Source: Punica granatum (Eukaryota > Streptophyta > Magnoliopsida > Myrtales > Lythraceae). From it: DNA of 64,000 nt. Under the pieces are notes generated by a model, which saw only the letters and a list, made by a program, of their open reading frames with translations, was not told the origin of the DNA and did not search any database. The position numbers and the translations under genes are program-made. How positions within the stretch are numbered: position 1 is the stretch's first letter; each line of letters opens with the position of its first letter. The stretch is taken from the NCBI RefSeq assembly GCF_007655135.1, contig NC_045127.1, positions 38,947,538 to 39,011,537 of the forward strand, read 5' to 3'. Of this stretch, positions 12,911 to 24,060 are shown piece by piece.

Positions 12911-14237
12911 TTAGGAATAGTACTTCTTGAGGGCATTAGCATTGACTGGGAGTGCGTTTTCCGTGCCATCCATGTCGCTTAGGATGATTGCGCTTCCTGA
13001 GAAGACTTCCCTAACGATGAAAGGCCCGTCGTACTTGTATGCGAATTTGCCTCGGGAATCAGGCGTAACATGCAGGACATTTCGCAAGACAAGGTTGCTA
13101 GGGCTGAACTCACGGTGGCAAACTCTCGCATTGAATGCTTAGGCCATCCTCTGCTGATAGCATTGGCCATGGGAAAGTGCTGTTAACCGCTTCTCGTCAA
13201 TGAGATTGAGTTGTTTGTAACGTTACTTTACCCATTCTGTCTCTTCGAGTTAGGACTCGGCAAGGACCCTCTTGGAGGGAATCTCCACTTCGACTAGGAG
13301 AACTGCTTCCATGCCGTAGACCAAGGAGTATGGGGTACCCCGGTAGACGTGCGGATTGAAGTCCGATATGCCAAGAGTGCAAACGGAAGCATCTCGTGCC
13401 AGTCCTTGTAATTCTCCGTCATTTTGTCGATGATTTTCTTAATGTTTTTGTTCGCCGCCTCTACCGCACTGTTCATTTGAGGTCGATACGGTGAAGAATT
13501 GCAATGCTGGATCTTGAATTGTGCACAGAGCTCGTCGACAACCTTGTTGTTCAGGTTCTTAGCATTGTCTGTGATGATGGTCGCGGGGACCTCGTATTGA
13601 GCAATGATGTCTCGTTTGAGGAAGCATGCTACGACTATTGCGGTAACTGATGCGAGCGTGATGGCTTCGATCCACTTAGTGAAATAATCGATTGCCACCA
13701 AAAGAAATAAGTGTCCGCTGGATGCTTTGGGAGAAATTAGGCCGATCACGTCAATGCCCCACATTGTAAAGGGCCATGGGGACACCATCAGATGCAGCTC
13801 ATTGGGCGGTGCCTTGATCTGTTTAGCGTAGACCTGACAGAAGTGTCAATGCCTGACGTGCTTGACGCGGTCGATTTCCATGGTGGACCAGAAGTAGCCC
13901 AATCTCATTATTTTCTTGGTGAGCATGGGCCCATTCATGTGGGGTCCGCAGCTCCCCTTGTGCACTTCTTCCATGCGACATTGTGCCTCATTTTCTTCGA
14001 CACGCCGGAGTAGTGTGGTGTCAAAGGAGCGACGGTAAAGCGTCTCGCCGCTGCGAGTCGTCGGAGCGTCTTCCAGTCGTGACGATTGGCAAATGCTAGG
14101 CATTGACCAGTTTGCAGGAATTGCTTGATGTCTTCATACCAAGGCTTTCCATCAGTGGCCTCAATTACGCCGCAGTGGGCAGGGCCCTTGGCAATCTCGA
14201 TCTTGAGGGGTTCGATAATATCTTCCTTTGTGATGCT
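12911..14237 (-). pseudogene. Element A integrase (broken), 3' end of pol
   Basis: Read on the minus strand, this runs from the spacer after the archaeal-like RNase H through the integrase zinc region (GPHMNG and a KHVRH remnant), the catalytic core (GIDVIG, DYFTKW, ITDNAKN, and E in AVEAANKN) to a C-terminal segment ending KKYYS. The core is one open frame of 164 codons (13294-13788); the zinc region (13846-14103) and the upstream linker are in other frames, so there are several frameshifts. It was once joined to 40903-42702: the reading frame at 14237 continues at 40903 across the inserted element M. No chromodomain follows, as expected for Tat/Ogre elements. Confidence 0.88.
14233..14237. 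repeat. Target-site duplication ATGCT, left copy (M)
   Basis: ATGCT lies directly left of the M LTR end (14238). The identical five bases lie directly right of the other M LTR at 40903-40907. Five bases is the normal duplication for Ty3/gypsy integration. Confidence 0.9.
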
Positions 14238-17200
14238 TGTACGGACCCGAATGTGGACTCTCGTCGGGGCTCGCATACGCGCTTTTGGATCGCGCGGCTT
14301 GGGAGTGTCCACCCTCCCGTGGGGACACGTGACAGACACGCGTGAGAGAAAGAGTCGCCACTTATCATTTTACGACTCGAAGGTCGAGGGCAGATAAGTT
14401 ACCCAGTCTCTAGGGGTATGAAACACCTAGTTGTTGTTAAGGCATTGGTTTGTGCGGAACTGGAAAGTCCGAGTTCGGGGGTTCATGTTACGCGCGGGCC
14501 TATATCTCGCACACCCTTTCGGTACTCTGGTTTACTATGCTTGCATTTTATTTTATTTACCGCGTGAATTAGGGTGCACTCGACTCGCACGTTTTGACAC
14601 CGTGAATTCGGTGATTTAAAAGATGTCGATTGAGAAGTCGAGAGAAAAGTAAGCCTGCATGTTGGGGAATGGGTTCACTATCTTTCGTTGCAGTTCATCG
14701 AACCATAACGGTTGACTCCCTGCGTGAACCGAAAACCCCGAACTTCGAGATTTACTTTCCTCTGAACAAACGTTGAATCGATTTGATTAATTCGACTCTC
14801 AAATCGTTCGCTCATTGAATGGGATTCTTACAATAACTAATGTAAAAATAAATCCTTACAATGTGCTCTCAAATAAATACAATAAATTACAAATTACAAA
14901 TGATTGAATCTCATTCGGTTCGCTTTCGGTTAATACTCCGCTCGACTCACCGTGAGTTTGGGAAATAACCGAAAAATGCAATGCATTGGGCTCTCAGTGA
15001 ATAGGGCGTTGAACCCTGTGAGTGATGATTAGGGCGTTGGACCCTGTGATCGATGATTAGGGCGTTAAACCCTAATATTGTTCAGCCTAGGCATCGGGCT
15101 CGACCCGCATGTCAAACGAGCGCAGAAAGATAACACACAACATGTTGATAACAGACAAGGTGTTTGTTATTGTCGAGTTTACGTGGATTAACAGATTATT
15201 AACCCAGTGATGTTTTTGCAAGCAAATGCCTATGCTAAACAAGCAAACGCGTGTAAAACATTGTGTATTTGGCTTTGCCTTGAAAACTTGACAAAAATGA
15301 CGTCTGTAGTCAAGTCTTTCGTGTGTGGATTGCTTTTATAGTTATTCTGTATTGTGTCACTGAATTATCACTGAATTAACCAAACTCGTATTTTTACTCC
15401 AGATTTGGAACCTAGAGTTCCACCTAACCATTGTCTGGCATTTGGTTAGATCGAGTGAATGATTAATCAGGATTTTGCATATTTTGTGAGAGAAATAATC
15501 GTTCTAGTTATCCGAGTCTATGATAGGATGACAAAAACTCATCAATTAGATAGGAAAAGGCTATGCGAATGAACCTGCACCTGAACAGGTAGCCCGTTCC
15601 TATTCCGTACTATAGTGTTTCTGTCACGCTAACCCTAGGAGTGTCGCTGAATTGTGAAAAGGGCCTCCTCGGTCTGTAGTCGGAGTCGACCAATTCCCTG
15701 GATCGTCCAGGGTTGTGCAAGAACCCTGAAAAAGCCAAGGAATAGGTCGATCTGCCCGGAAGTGATCTAGAAAAGTCTTATGTATCCTGACCTAAGTTAC
15801 TTGAAATCAGGTAAAACTCAAGTTGAGACAGAGAAGCCCTTTCCAAACGTCTATGCTACATCGGGCTGCGTGTTTCGGGTTTTGAAATGGATAAATTTGA
15901 AAAGGGCACTAACGTCATTTGACAACTCATCGACGCGAGTTATCAATTAATGGGCAATTCATGCAAGATTTGTTAGTGTGAAGTGGGTTTAATCATGTGA
16001 GCGTCCTGATTAACTTGTTTGTGGAATTAATACTTAAGGGTTGTGCCGAATGCATTAATTATGAAAACGATTCGTGACTCGGCGACCGAGACGATTCCAT
16101 AAGGATCGAGGATAATTTGGTCCAATGACCGAAAATACCCTCATAACCGAATGGACCCGAATGAGTCATCGATACCCAAATCCATGCATGTTTTGTTTGG
16201 AAAAGACATTTTCATGCGATATTCTCGATGTGAATGAACTTGCAAAATTACATGAAATCCGAGAAACGTGCTTAAAACGGGAAGAGGAAATCTCATGGAA
16301 TCCAAATAGCTCCATGAGACTCTCGGCCAATTCTCCTTGGAGAAAGCCGAGAGGTCTCATGGCTAGTATTAGATTCCACGAATTTTCCCTGTCTTGTTTT
16401 GAATCGTTTCTCGCAAGAGCAAGCGTTAAACACGATAAGTAACACGATTTAACGAAAGCCGATATCGTCATGAATTTGAAAAGCGCATTCAAGCACACAA
16501 ACATGCATAAACACGTTATTTAAGCAATCAATAAAACGATACCGACTTCATGGATGCGAGAAAAAACAATAAAACTCGGGAAACAATTTAAATCGGGGCA
16601 AAGGAATCCGATCTTGACCCGAAAAGGTCAAGAGTGCTATCGGTTACCTCATGGAGAGGTTAAGCCGAAAGATCTCGACTTTTTCGGGTCGGGATGATTT
16701 CCTCGACTTCGATTTAGATATTTCCCGACATGTTAGCACGTTAAACGATGATAAACATGCATGGTGTATTAAGGAAATCTCACAAAATTAAAGCTCGAAA
16801 TTAAAATCATGCTTAAAACCCCTTAAAACTCCATAAACACAACAAAAATATAAAAGTCCTAGCTCCTCTAAGTCGGAAATGGCCATACCTAGTCCGGAGA
16901 TGCGGGATGGGACCTTCGAGAGTCAGGTTGGATCAATGGTTGGTCGGTTTGGGCTGTTTTGGCTTGAACAGACCCGAATGGCAGCAACAGACCCGACTGG
17001 AAGGGTGGACAGACCCGACTGGCACAAGTCGGGTCGGACGTCGCCACGGAGTCTCCCGATGGAATTTTTTAGCAAGGTCAATGGCCCTGGGTAGCCAAGA
17101 GACCCCTCTAGGTGGCCGTGGTGGTCGTTTTCCCCCAAAGTTATCGGGTCAACCCGTATAGTCCTACGAAAAACACTGAAAACAGAGCGCGTCTGGAAAC

Positions 17201-19205
17201 TAGCCCGACTGGGCAGTTTTCAGGTCGGAATTCACCACGGCGTTTCCCGGTGGAATTTCTAAGCAAGGTCAATGGATCTTGACTCCTAATTGACCCCTGG
17301 AGGTGATAGAAGTGGTCGTTCGTCGAAAAGGGTCACGGATCGACCTGATCTACAAGAAAATCATACAGACAGTCAGAAACGCCGACCCGACTGAGCAGTT
17401 TTCGGGTCGGACAGCATAACGGTGGATTCCGATGGATTTTTGAGGTAAGGTCAGTGGCTCCCGACTCCTAATTGACCCCCGGAGGTGTTTGATGGGTTTT
17501 GATAGTTCACACCGACTCGAAAAGGTGAGAAAACAGAGTTAGAAGTTTTGACCCGGCTGGGCCAAAACTAGATTCGGTTCTGTACTGAGCTGGTTCTATG
17601 ACTTATAGGCTTCAAACTTATAATCTAAGCTCGGAAATGGATAAGGAGGTTGAAAACATGTGGGATATAAAGTTTGGTGAGGTTTGGATTTAACCCGTGA
17701 TGGATTCCGACTTAAGACTTTGTCCGGTTTTGCTTGGTTTTGCTTGTTCTTGCTGAGCTGCGATTTTGCTGGAGCTAAAAGGGAGTTTGAGAGCTTCTTG
17801 ATGAGTGAGAATGCTAGTGAGATGATGTGTGATCACTTGTGATTAAGCTAATGACATAAAAAATATATATAAGCTAAGATAAAATGCAATTAAGTGAAGA
17901 AAAGCTTGCTTAAGAGCTTGATTAGGAGATGGGCGGTTTGATTAAGGGAAAGTCAAGCCAATCCTCTTCCATTGCATTGATGAGGAAGGGATAAGAGCAT
18001 CAATGGACATTTATGAAGATGGAGTGTATGAATGGAATGGTAGGCTTGATATTTCCATGGAAGGATAAGGCAAGTTGTAATGGAGAAGAAGACAATGGAC
18101 ATGGATGGCAATGGGCATGGGTGAGGCAGTAATGAGTTGGTCATGGGTCCTACGGGTCGTGAGGTAAGTTCGGGCCAAAGTTCGGGTCTCGATTGATCGT
18201 GTGTTCTAGGTTCGTGGATCAAACGAAGGTCGAATTGTCATTGTGCGCATGAAAACGATTTAATCGAGCCCGAAATCCTCCATTTTGCCCAAAGGAAGAT
18301 TTGTGTGATTTTTGGCTCGGAAGCCGGTTTTGCTCATTTCAAGCGTTCAGAGCAAAGTTAACCATTTCGGAATGCGCATCTTTTGTCTGCATTCCGAATT
18401 TTCGTTTTGACGTGCATTGTCTATCAGACTGAATAATTGACCCTTAAGCCGATATTATCAATGTGAAGCCAGAGACGTCCTAAGAGTTCGGAGCCGGATT
18501 TCTCATAATGCTTCTTGAGTTGCTTGGGCGAGCCGGAGATCGCTGTAACCTCTGTTCGTTGAGAATAGGGCTCGGAGGATTGAAAAATTGCATCTGAAAC
18601 TTTGGAATGCTATTCTGAGGGTTTAAATGGATTGTGCGATTCTGTCTGAGGATTTCACATTGAGCGTTGAGATAAGCGGCACCGGAATTGCCAATCATCC
18701 GGCGTCAAGTTTCCGTAAAAGGGACCTCCGGTTATGAATTTCCGTTAGAAATGATCTTTTCTACTCTTCGGAGGTCACTCGGGAAACCAAATGGGATTCT
18801 GCAGTCTGATTTGCCCAATTGCGTACGTCGCTGTAGTTTTCAGGGCAATGCATGGCTAACTTCGTTTGCCGATGTTCCGTCAGATCAGTCTTCGGATATG
18901 GTTTTCCGTTGAAAGGTATGCTTGATCTGTCGTTCGAAAGTCATTTGAGGAGTCTGTGTGACTTTCGGAAGACAATCTGAAGCAATGCTTATGCTTTGTA
19001 TAATTGTTGGATGTGACTGTATCTGACATTGGGCATTAACTTTTCTCAGGTGAATCGGCATTTTTGGACTCACACTGAAAATTTGTCTGTATTCTGAAAA
19101 TTGCTTTGTATAGAGCTGATGAACTCCGAAATGCGTTTGAAGACACTTTTCATTTGTTTGGGATAACGAGGGATTTTTTGAGTCCAATATTGACTATTTT
19201 CTAAT
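14238..19205 (-). mobile_element. Element M 3' LTR, distal part
   Basis: This is the larger part (about 5.0 kb) of the M 3' LTR. On the plus strand it starts TGTACGGACCC and is collinear with 35628 onward. It is interrupted after 19205 by solo LTR S and resumes at 23766. It lacks about 57 bp present in the 5' LTR near 37027-37083. It holds a TATA-like box (about 17863-17871), diverged copies of the 190-bp unit (about 17030-17560) and the hairpin (14373-14386). Frames such as 16125-16442 have no recognisable product and are repeated in the other LTR. Confidence 0.9.
19201..19205. repeat. Target-site duplication CTAAT (S), left copy
   Basis: CTAAT flanks the solo LTR S on both sides (19201-19205 and 23761-23765). 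The uninterrupted 5' LTR of M at about 40627-40640 shows the empty site in a diverged form (CTGAT). Confidence 0.88.
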
Positions 19206-21692
19206 TGTACGGACCCGAATGTGGACTCTCGTCGGGGCCCGCATTGCGCGCTTTTGGATCGCGCGGCTTGGGAGTGTCCACCTTCCCATGGGGACGCGTG
19301 ACGGACACGCGTGAGAGAAGGAGTCGCCACTTATCATTTTACGACCCGTAGGTCGAGGGCGGGTAAGTTACCCGGGTCTAGGGGTATGGAACACCTAGTT
19401 TGTTGTTAAGGCATTGATCTGTGCGGAACCGGAAAATCCGTATTCGGGGGTTCATGTTACGTGCGGGCCTATATCCCGCACACCCTTTCGGTACTCTGGT
19501 TTGCTAGGCTTGCATTTTTGTTTTATTTACCGCATGAATTAGGCTGCACTCGGCTCACACGTTTTGACACCGTAGATTCGGTGAATTAAACGATGTCGGT
19601 TGAGAAGCCGAGAGAGAAGTAAACCCGTATGTCGGGGAGTTGCTTCACAATCTTGCGTTACAGTTCATCGAACCATGGAGGTTGAATCCCTGCGTGAACC
19701 AAAACCGCGAGATCTTGGATTTACTTGTGTCTGGGCAAGCACTAGACCGATTCGATTAATTCGACTCTCGGACTGTTCGCTCACCGACTGGAATTCTTAC
19801 AGAACAAATGTACAAAATAAAAGTCCTTACAATGCTCTCGAAAACAATAAATACAAATTACAAAAGGGTCGAATTCCAGTCGTTTCGCGTTCGGTTATTA
19901 TTCCACTCTAACTCACCGTGAGTTTAGGGAAAAGACCGAAGAACTGAAATTCAATGGACGCTCTCACTGAATAGGGCGTTGTACCCTGTGAGTGTTGATT
20001 AGGGCGTTGAACCCTGTGCTCGATGATTAGGGCGTTGAACCCTAATATTATTCGGCCTAGGGATCAGGCTCGACCCGCATGGCAAACAGGTGCGGAAAGA
20101 TAACACGCAACATCTTAATAATAGACAAAGTGTTTGTTATTATCGAGTGTACGTGTTTTAACAAGTTGTTAATCCGGGGTATTTTTGGCATGCAAATCCT
20201 ACCCTAGACAAACCAGCACGTGCCAATGTTTTAGCATTCGGCTTTGTTTTGAGAACCTGACAAAGAGAGTCAAATCTCATGTGTGTGGATTGATTTTACA
20301 GTTGTTCTGTATTGTGACACTGAATTTCCACTGAATTAGCCAAACTCGTGTTTTGACTCTAGATTTGGAATCTAGAATTCCTCCTAACCATTATCTAGTG
20401 TTTGGTTAGGTCGAGTGAAATGATTAGTCCGATAACTGTATTTTGATACAGAATACCCAACTGACATCTTAAACTGCGCTAGGATGTCGGCGAATCACGA
20501 AATGATGTTCTTGCCCTTGATTTGAAAATTTGTTTTCAGAAAAGGAGAACAACACAATAAGGATTTGAAAGTATGAGGGTTTTGAAAAGGGCATTAACAC
20601 CGTTTTGTAATTCGTCGACGCGAGTTACAAATTAATGTCCAATTCGTGCAAAGTTATTTAAATGGAATGAATTAACCGTGTGAACGTCCCGATTAACCCG
20701 TTCGTGGAATTAATGCTTAAGGGTTATGCCGAATGCATTAATTGTGAAAACGATTCACGACTCGACGACCAAGACGATTCCATAAGGATCGAGGATAATT
20801 TGGTCCAATGACCGAAACTACCCTCATAACCGAATGGACCCGAATGAGTCATCGATACCCGAATCTATGCATGCTTTGTTTTGAAAAGACATTTTCATGC
20901 GAAATTGCGACGATAATGTAAATTGCAAATTACACGAAAGCCGAGAACAGACTCAAAACGGGAAGAGGAAGCCTCATTCAACCCGTACGAGTCTAAGAGG
21001 CTCTCGGCCACTTCTCTTTGGAGATAGCCGAGAAGTCCCATGGCCCGAATGGGGTTCCACGAGGTTTACCCGTCTCGTTTCGAATCATTTCTCGCATGCT
21101 TAAACGACAAACATGATAAATGACACGATTAAACGAAAATCGGTATTGCCATGATTTGAATAACGCATTCGAACATGCAAACATGCACAAACAAGTTATT
21201 TAAGGAATCGATAAAACAATACCGACTTCATGCATGTAAGAAAACACGAGAAGACTCGGGAATCGAACTTGGATCGGGCTAAGAAGGCCGTTCTTAACCC
21301 GAGGAAAGCAAGCCAAGTCTCGGTTACCTCTTCTTGAGGCAAACCCGAGAGCTCTTTTGCTTATTTCGGGTCGGGAAGGTCTTCCGAGGGTCGATCCAAA
21401 CGTTTCCCGACATGCTAACATGTTAATCGAGGATAAACATGCATGATATAATGTAAAAAGTGCATAAACATGAAGTCTTGCAAGTGAACATGCTTTGTGC
21501 ACCATATTACTCCATAGCCATGCAAATAATGTAAAAAGCCCTAACTCTTCTAAGTCAAGAGTGATTTACCTAGCCTCGGGATACGAGGAAAGAGTCGGGG
21601 AAGTGTTCGAGAGTCGGGTGACTCGGTTGAACGCTTGAAAGAATGCTCGGGTGCAAGGACATGCACGTTCGGGGAGCTAGGTGCACGGGAGG

Positions 21693-21803
21693 CCGGCTGG
21701 CGTGCGCGGGCGCGCGGCTGGACGCGCGGGCATGCGGCTGTGCGCGCGGGCGCGCTGCTGTGCGCGCGTGTGCGCGGCTGGACGCGCGAGTGTGCGGCTA
21801 CGG
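21693..21803. repeat. GC-rich 20-bp minisatellite in S
   Basis: Four to five units of about 20 bp, such as CGGCTGGACGCGCGGGCATG, are very rich in CpG and alternating purine-pyrimidine steps. No matching segment is seen in the other LTRs. Arginine/alanine-rich open frames across it in several phases are artefacts of composition. Confidence 0.8.
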
Positions 21804-22154
21804 GTGCACTGTTCACCCGAGAGCACGATCTTCACCCGAAATGAGGAAATCAACCTGAAATGATGAGCAAATGACTTCAAACCAAAAATCTAATTTCATG
21901 AATGAACTCCTTGGGTCCAAAACATGTGGTCCATGGAGTTTGAGAAGTTTTGAACTTAAGTCGGGATGATGAACATCGGCTTCCGACTTGAGAAACTCAA
22001 AGCTTTCTTCGGGTTTGCTTCGATTTTTCTCTCTTGGTTTTGAAGTGTTGAAGCTTGCTGGTTCTTGGCTATGGAGTTGAGAGCTTTTCTTGAGGGAGAA
22101 AGCTTGGAGAGAGTGTGCAAGAGGAGAAGTGATTATCTTAATCACTTTTGGGCC

Positions 22155-22161
22155 ATTTATA
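22155..22161 (-). promoter_or_regulatory. TATA box in solo LTR S
   Basis: On the minus strand this reads TATAAAT within CTATAAATGG, a near-ideal plant TATA box. Its place in the LTR matches the TATA signals of the other copies. Confidence 0.5.
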
Positions 22162-23760
22162 GGCAAAGCTAATGACACAATTAGCAAAAGCAAGTGCTCT
22201 TAACCCCCATGCTTAGAAAATATCAAGCCTCATCCTCTTCCATTGCATTAATGAAGAAGAGATAAGACATTGATGAGCATTGATGAGCATTGATGGAGGC
22301 TTGAGTGTTGTATTCAAACTCTTGGATATTTTCAAGCAAGAGTGCAAGTTGGCTTCTTGCATTGAAGAAGAAGAAGAAGCTTCTAGAGTAAAGGGTGACT
22401 CATCTTGAATAGCCCGTGGGTCCCACGACCGAAGAGGAGAAACCGGGAAAAAGCTCGGGTCTCGATTGATCGCGCATTCGAAGTTCGTGGTTTGAATTGA
22501 ACGTCGAATTATCGATATACGCGAGGAAATGGATTTAATGAGTCCGAGATTGGCATTTTCCGTGAGAAATTGCCAAATGTCTGTATGAGGCTTGGAAGCC
22601 GGTTTTGCTCCTTTTATGCATTCAGAGCGAGGTTACCCACTTCTGACAGCATATCTTGTATCTGCATCCCACGTCGGTCATTTTGACATAAATTGTCAAA
22701 TTACGTGGGCCCTTGTCCCTTAAGCCGGTAAATACAAATATGGAGCCGGAGATGTCCTAGGAGGCCGAAACTGGATTTCTCAGATTGCTTTCTGAGTTTC
22801 TTGGGCGATCCGGAGATTACTGCCATCTCTGTTTGCTGAGATCGGGCCTCTAAGGATATGAAAAGTGCATCTGAGACCCTTAAAGCACTGCTCGAAGGGT
22901 CTAGATGAGTTGTGTGATTCATTCCGACAATCCCACATTGAGCCTTGAGAAGGCTAGCATTGTGTAAGGTAAGCATCCGGCGTCAAGTTTCCCCAAAGAG
23001 GACCTCCGGATATGGATTTTCACTGAAAATGGCCTTTTGTGCCCCTCGGAGGTTACTCGGGAAACCGTGAAGGGTTTTGCTGTCTGTTTTGCCCAATTGC
23101 GAATGTCCGCTGGAGTTTTCAGGGCAATGTAGTGTGAACTTCGTTTGCCGTAATTCCATCAGACCAGTCTCCGGTTACGCTCTTCCGAAGAAGGGTATGC
23201 CCGTTTTGTCATTCGGAAGTCATTCAGAGTGTCTGTATGGCTTCTAAAAGACAATATGAAGCATTGCTCATGCTCTGTATGATTGAGGGGCATGGCCGCA
23301 TCTGATATTTGGAATTAACTTTTCTTCGAGAAACCGGCATTTTTGGACTTCCACTGAAAAGTTGTCTGTATACAGAAAGTTGTTCTGTATAGAGCAGATG
23401 ATTTGCAAAATGCCTTTGGGGACACTTTTCATCTGTTTGGCATTGGAGTGGATTTTTGGGGTCCAATATTGGCTGTCTTCCGATGATCGAGCGAACTATC
23501 GGAAAATAGAACTGTCCGTGTGATATACTGAAAATGCCGGTTTTGGATATTGCTGAGCTCTCTAGTCACTCTATTACCCTTTGGTGACCCCTGGAGTCCT
23601 TCTGTCATATGCATGTGTCATTTGCCCGATTTTGCCGACTTGAGGATGAATAGTGATTTTCTGCTCTGTTAAGTCGTTTTTCTGTATTCTGCTCAGGTTG
23701 TGGCTTGGATCATTGCTGATATCATCGTTTGGAAAGGTGAGCCAAAATGGGGTGCTGACA

Positions 23761-24043
23761 CTAATGATCGAGCGAACCAGTAGAAAATAGCACTGTACGT
23801 GTTGTATTCTGAAAATGCTGGTTTGGATGCTGTTATGGATCTCTGTTTGCTCCGTATGCCACTGGATGATTCTGTATATTCCTATGTCATGTGCTTGAAT
23901 CATCTTCCTATCTTTGTTGACTTGAGAATGAATAGCAATTTGCTGCTTTGTTGAGCCTTCTTCTGCATCGATGCTCAAGTCAAAGCCTGGATCGCTGTTG
24001 GGTGGCATTGCCTGGACCGATGAACCAAACTGGGGTGCTGACA
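23761..24043 (-). mobile_element. Element M 3' LTR, proximal part
   Basis: After the CTAAT duplication the M LTR resumes and is collinear with 40626-40902. It ends on the plus strand with GGGTGCTGACA at 24043, the start of the LTR in element sense. Confidence 0.9.
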
Positions 24044-24060
24044 GTTTGCCCCTTTTTGGC
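24044..24060 (-). other. Polypurine tract of element M
   Basis: On the minus strand this reads CCAAAAAGGGGCAAAC directly before the LTR start TGTCAGCACC. This is the plus-strand primer site and marks 14238-24043 as the 3' LTR. Confidence 0.75.

Larger units (their letters stand above)
19206..23760 (-). mobile_element. Solo LTR S inside the M 3' LTR
   Basis: A complete minus-oriented LTR of 4555 bp has TGTACGGACC at its left end and GGGTGCTGACA at its right end, with no internal region. The duplication CTAAT flanks it. Solo LTRs arise by recombination between the two LTRs of one element. It carries a good plant TATA box (reads CTATAAATGG on the minus strand, about 22155-22162), the conserved hairpin with a UACG loop (19342-19355), a perfect primer-site-like 10-mer (19320-19329) and a GC-rich minisatellite. 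Confidence 0.92.

Noticed and set aside
16125..16442. 105-codon frame that is conserved at 37546-37863
   Set aside because: The conservation is explained by the two LTRs of one element. The copy in S at about 20805 does not keep the frame.
21635..21863. Arginine/alanine-rich small proteins in several frames
   Set aside because: They come from the GC-rich 20-bp minisatellite; all phases of such DNA lack stops.
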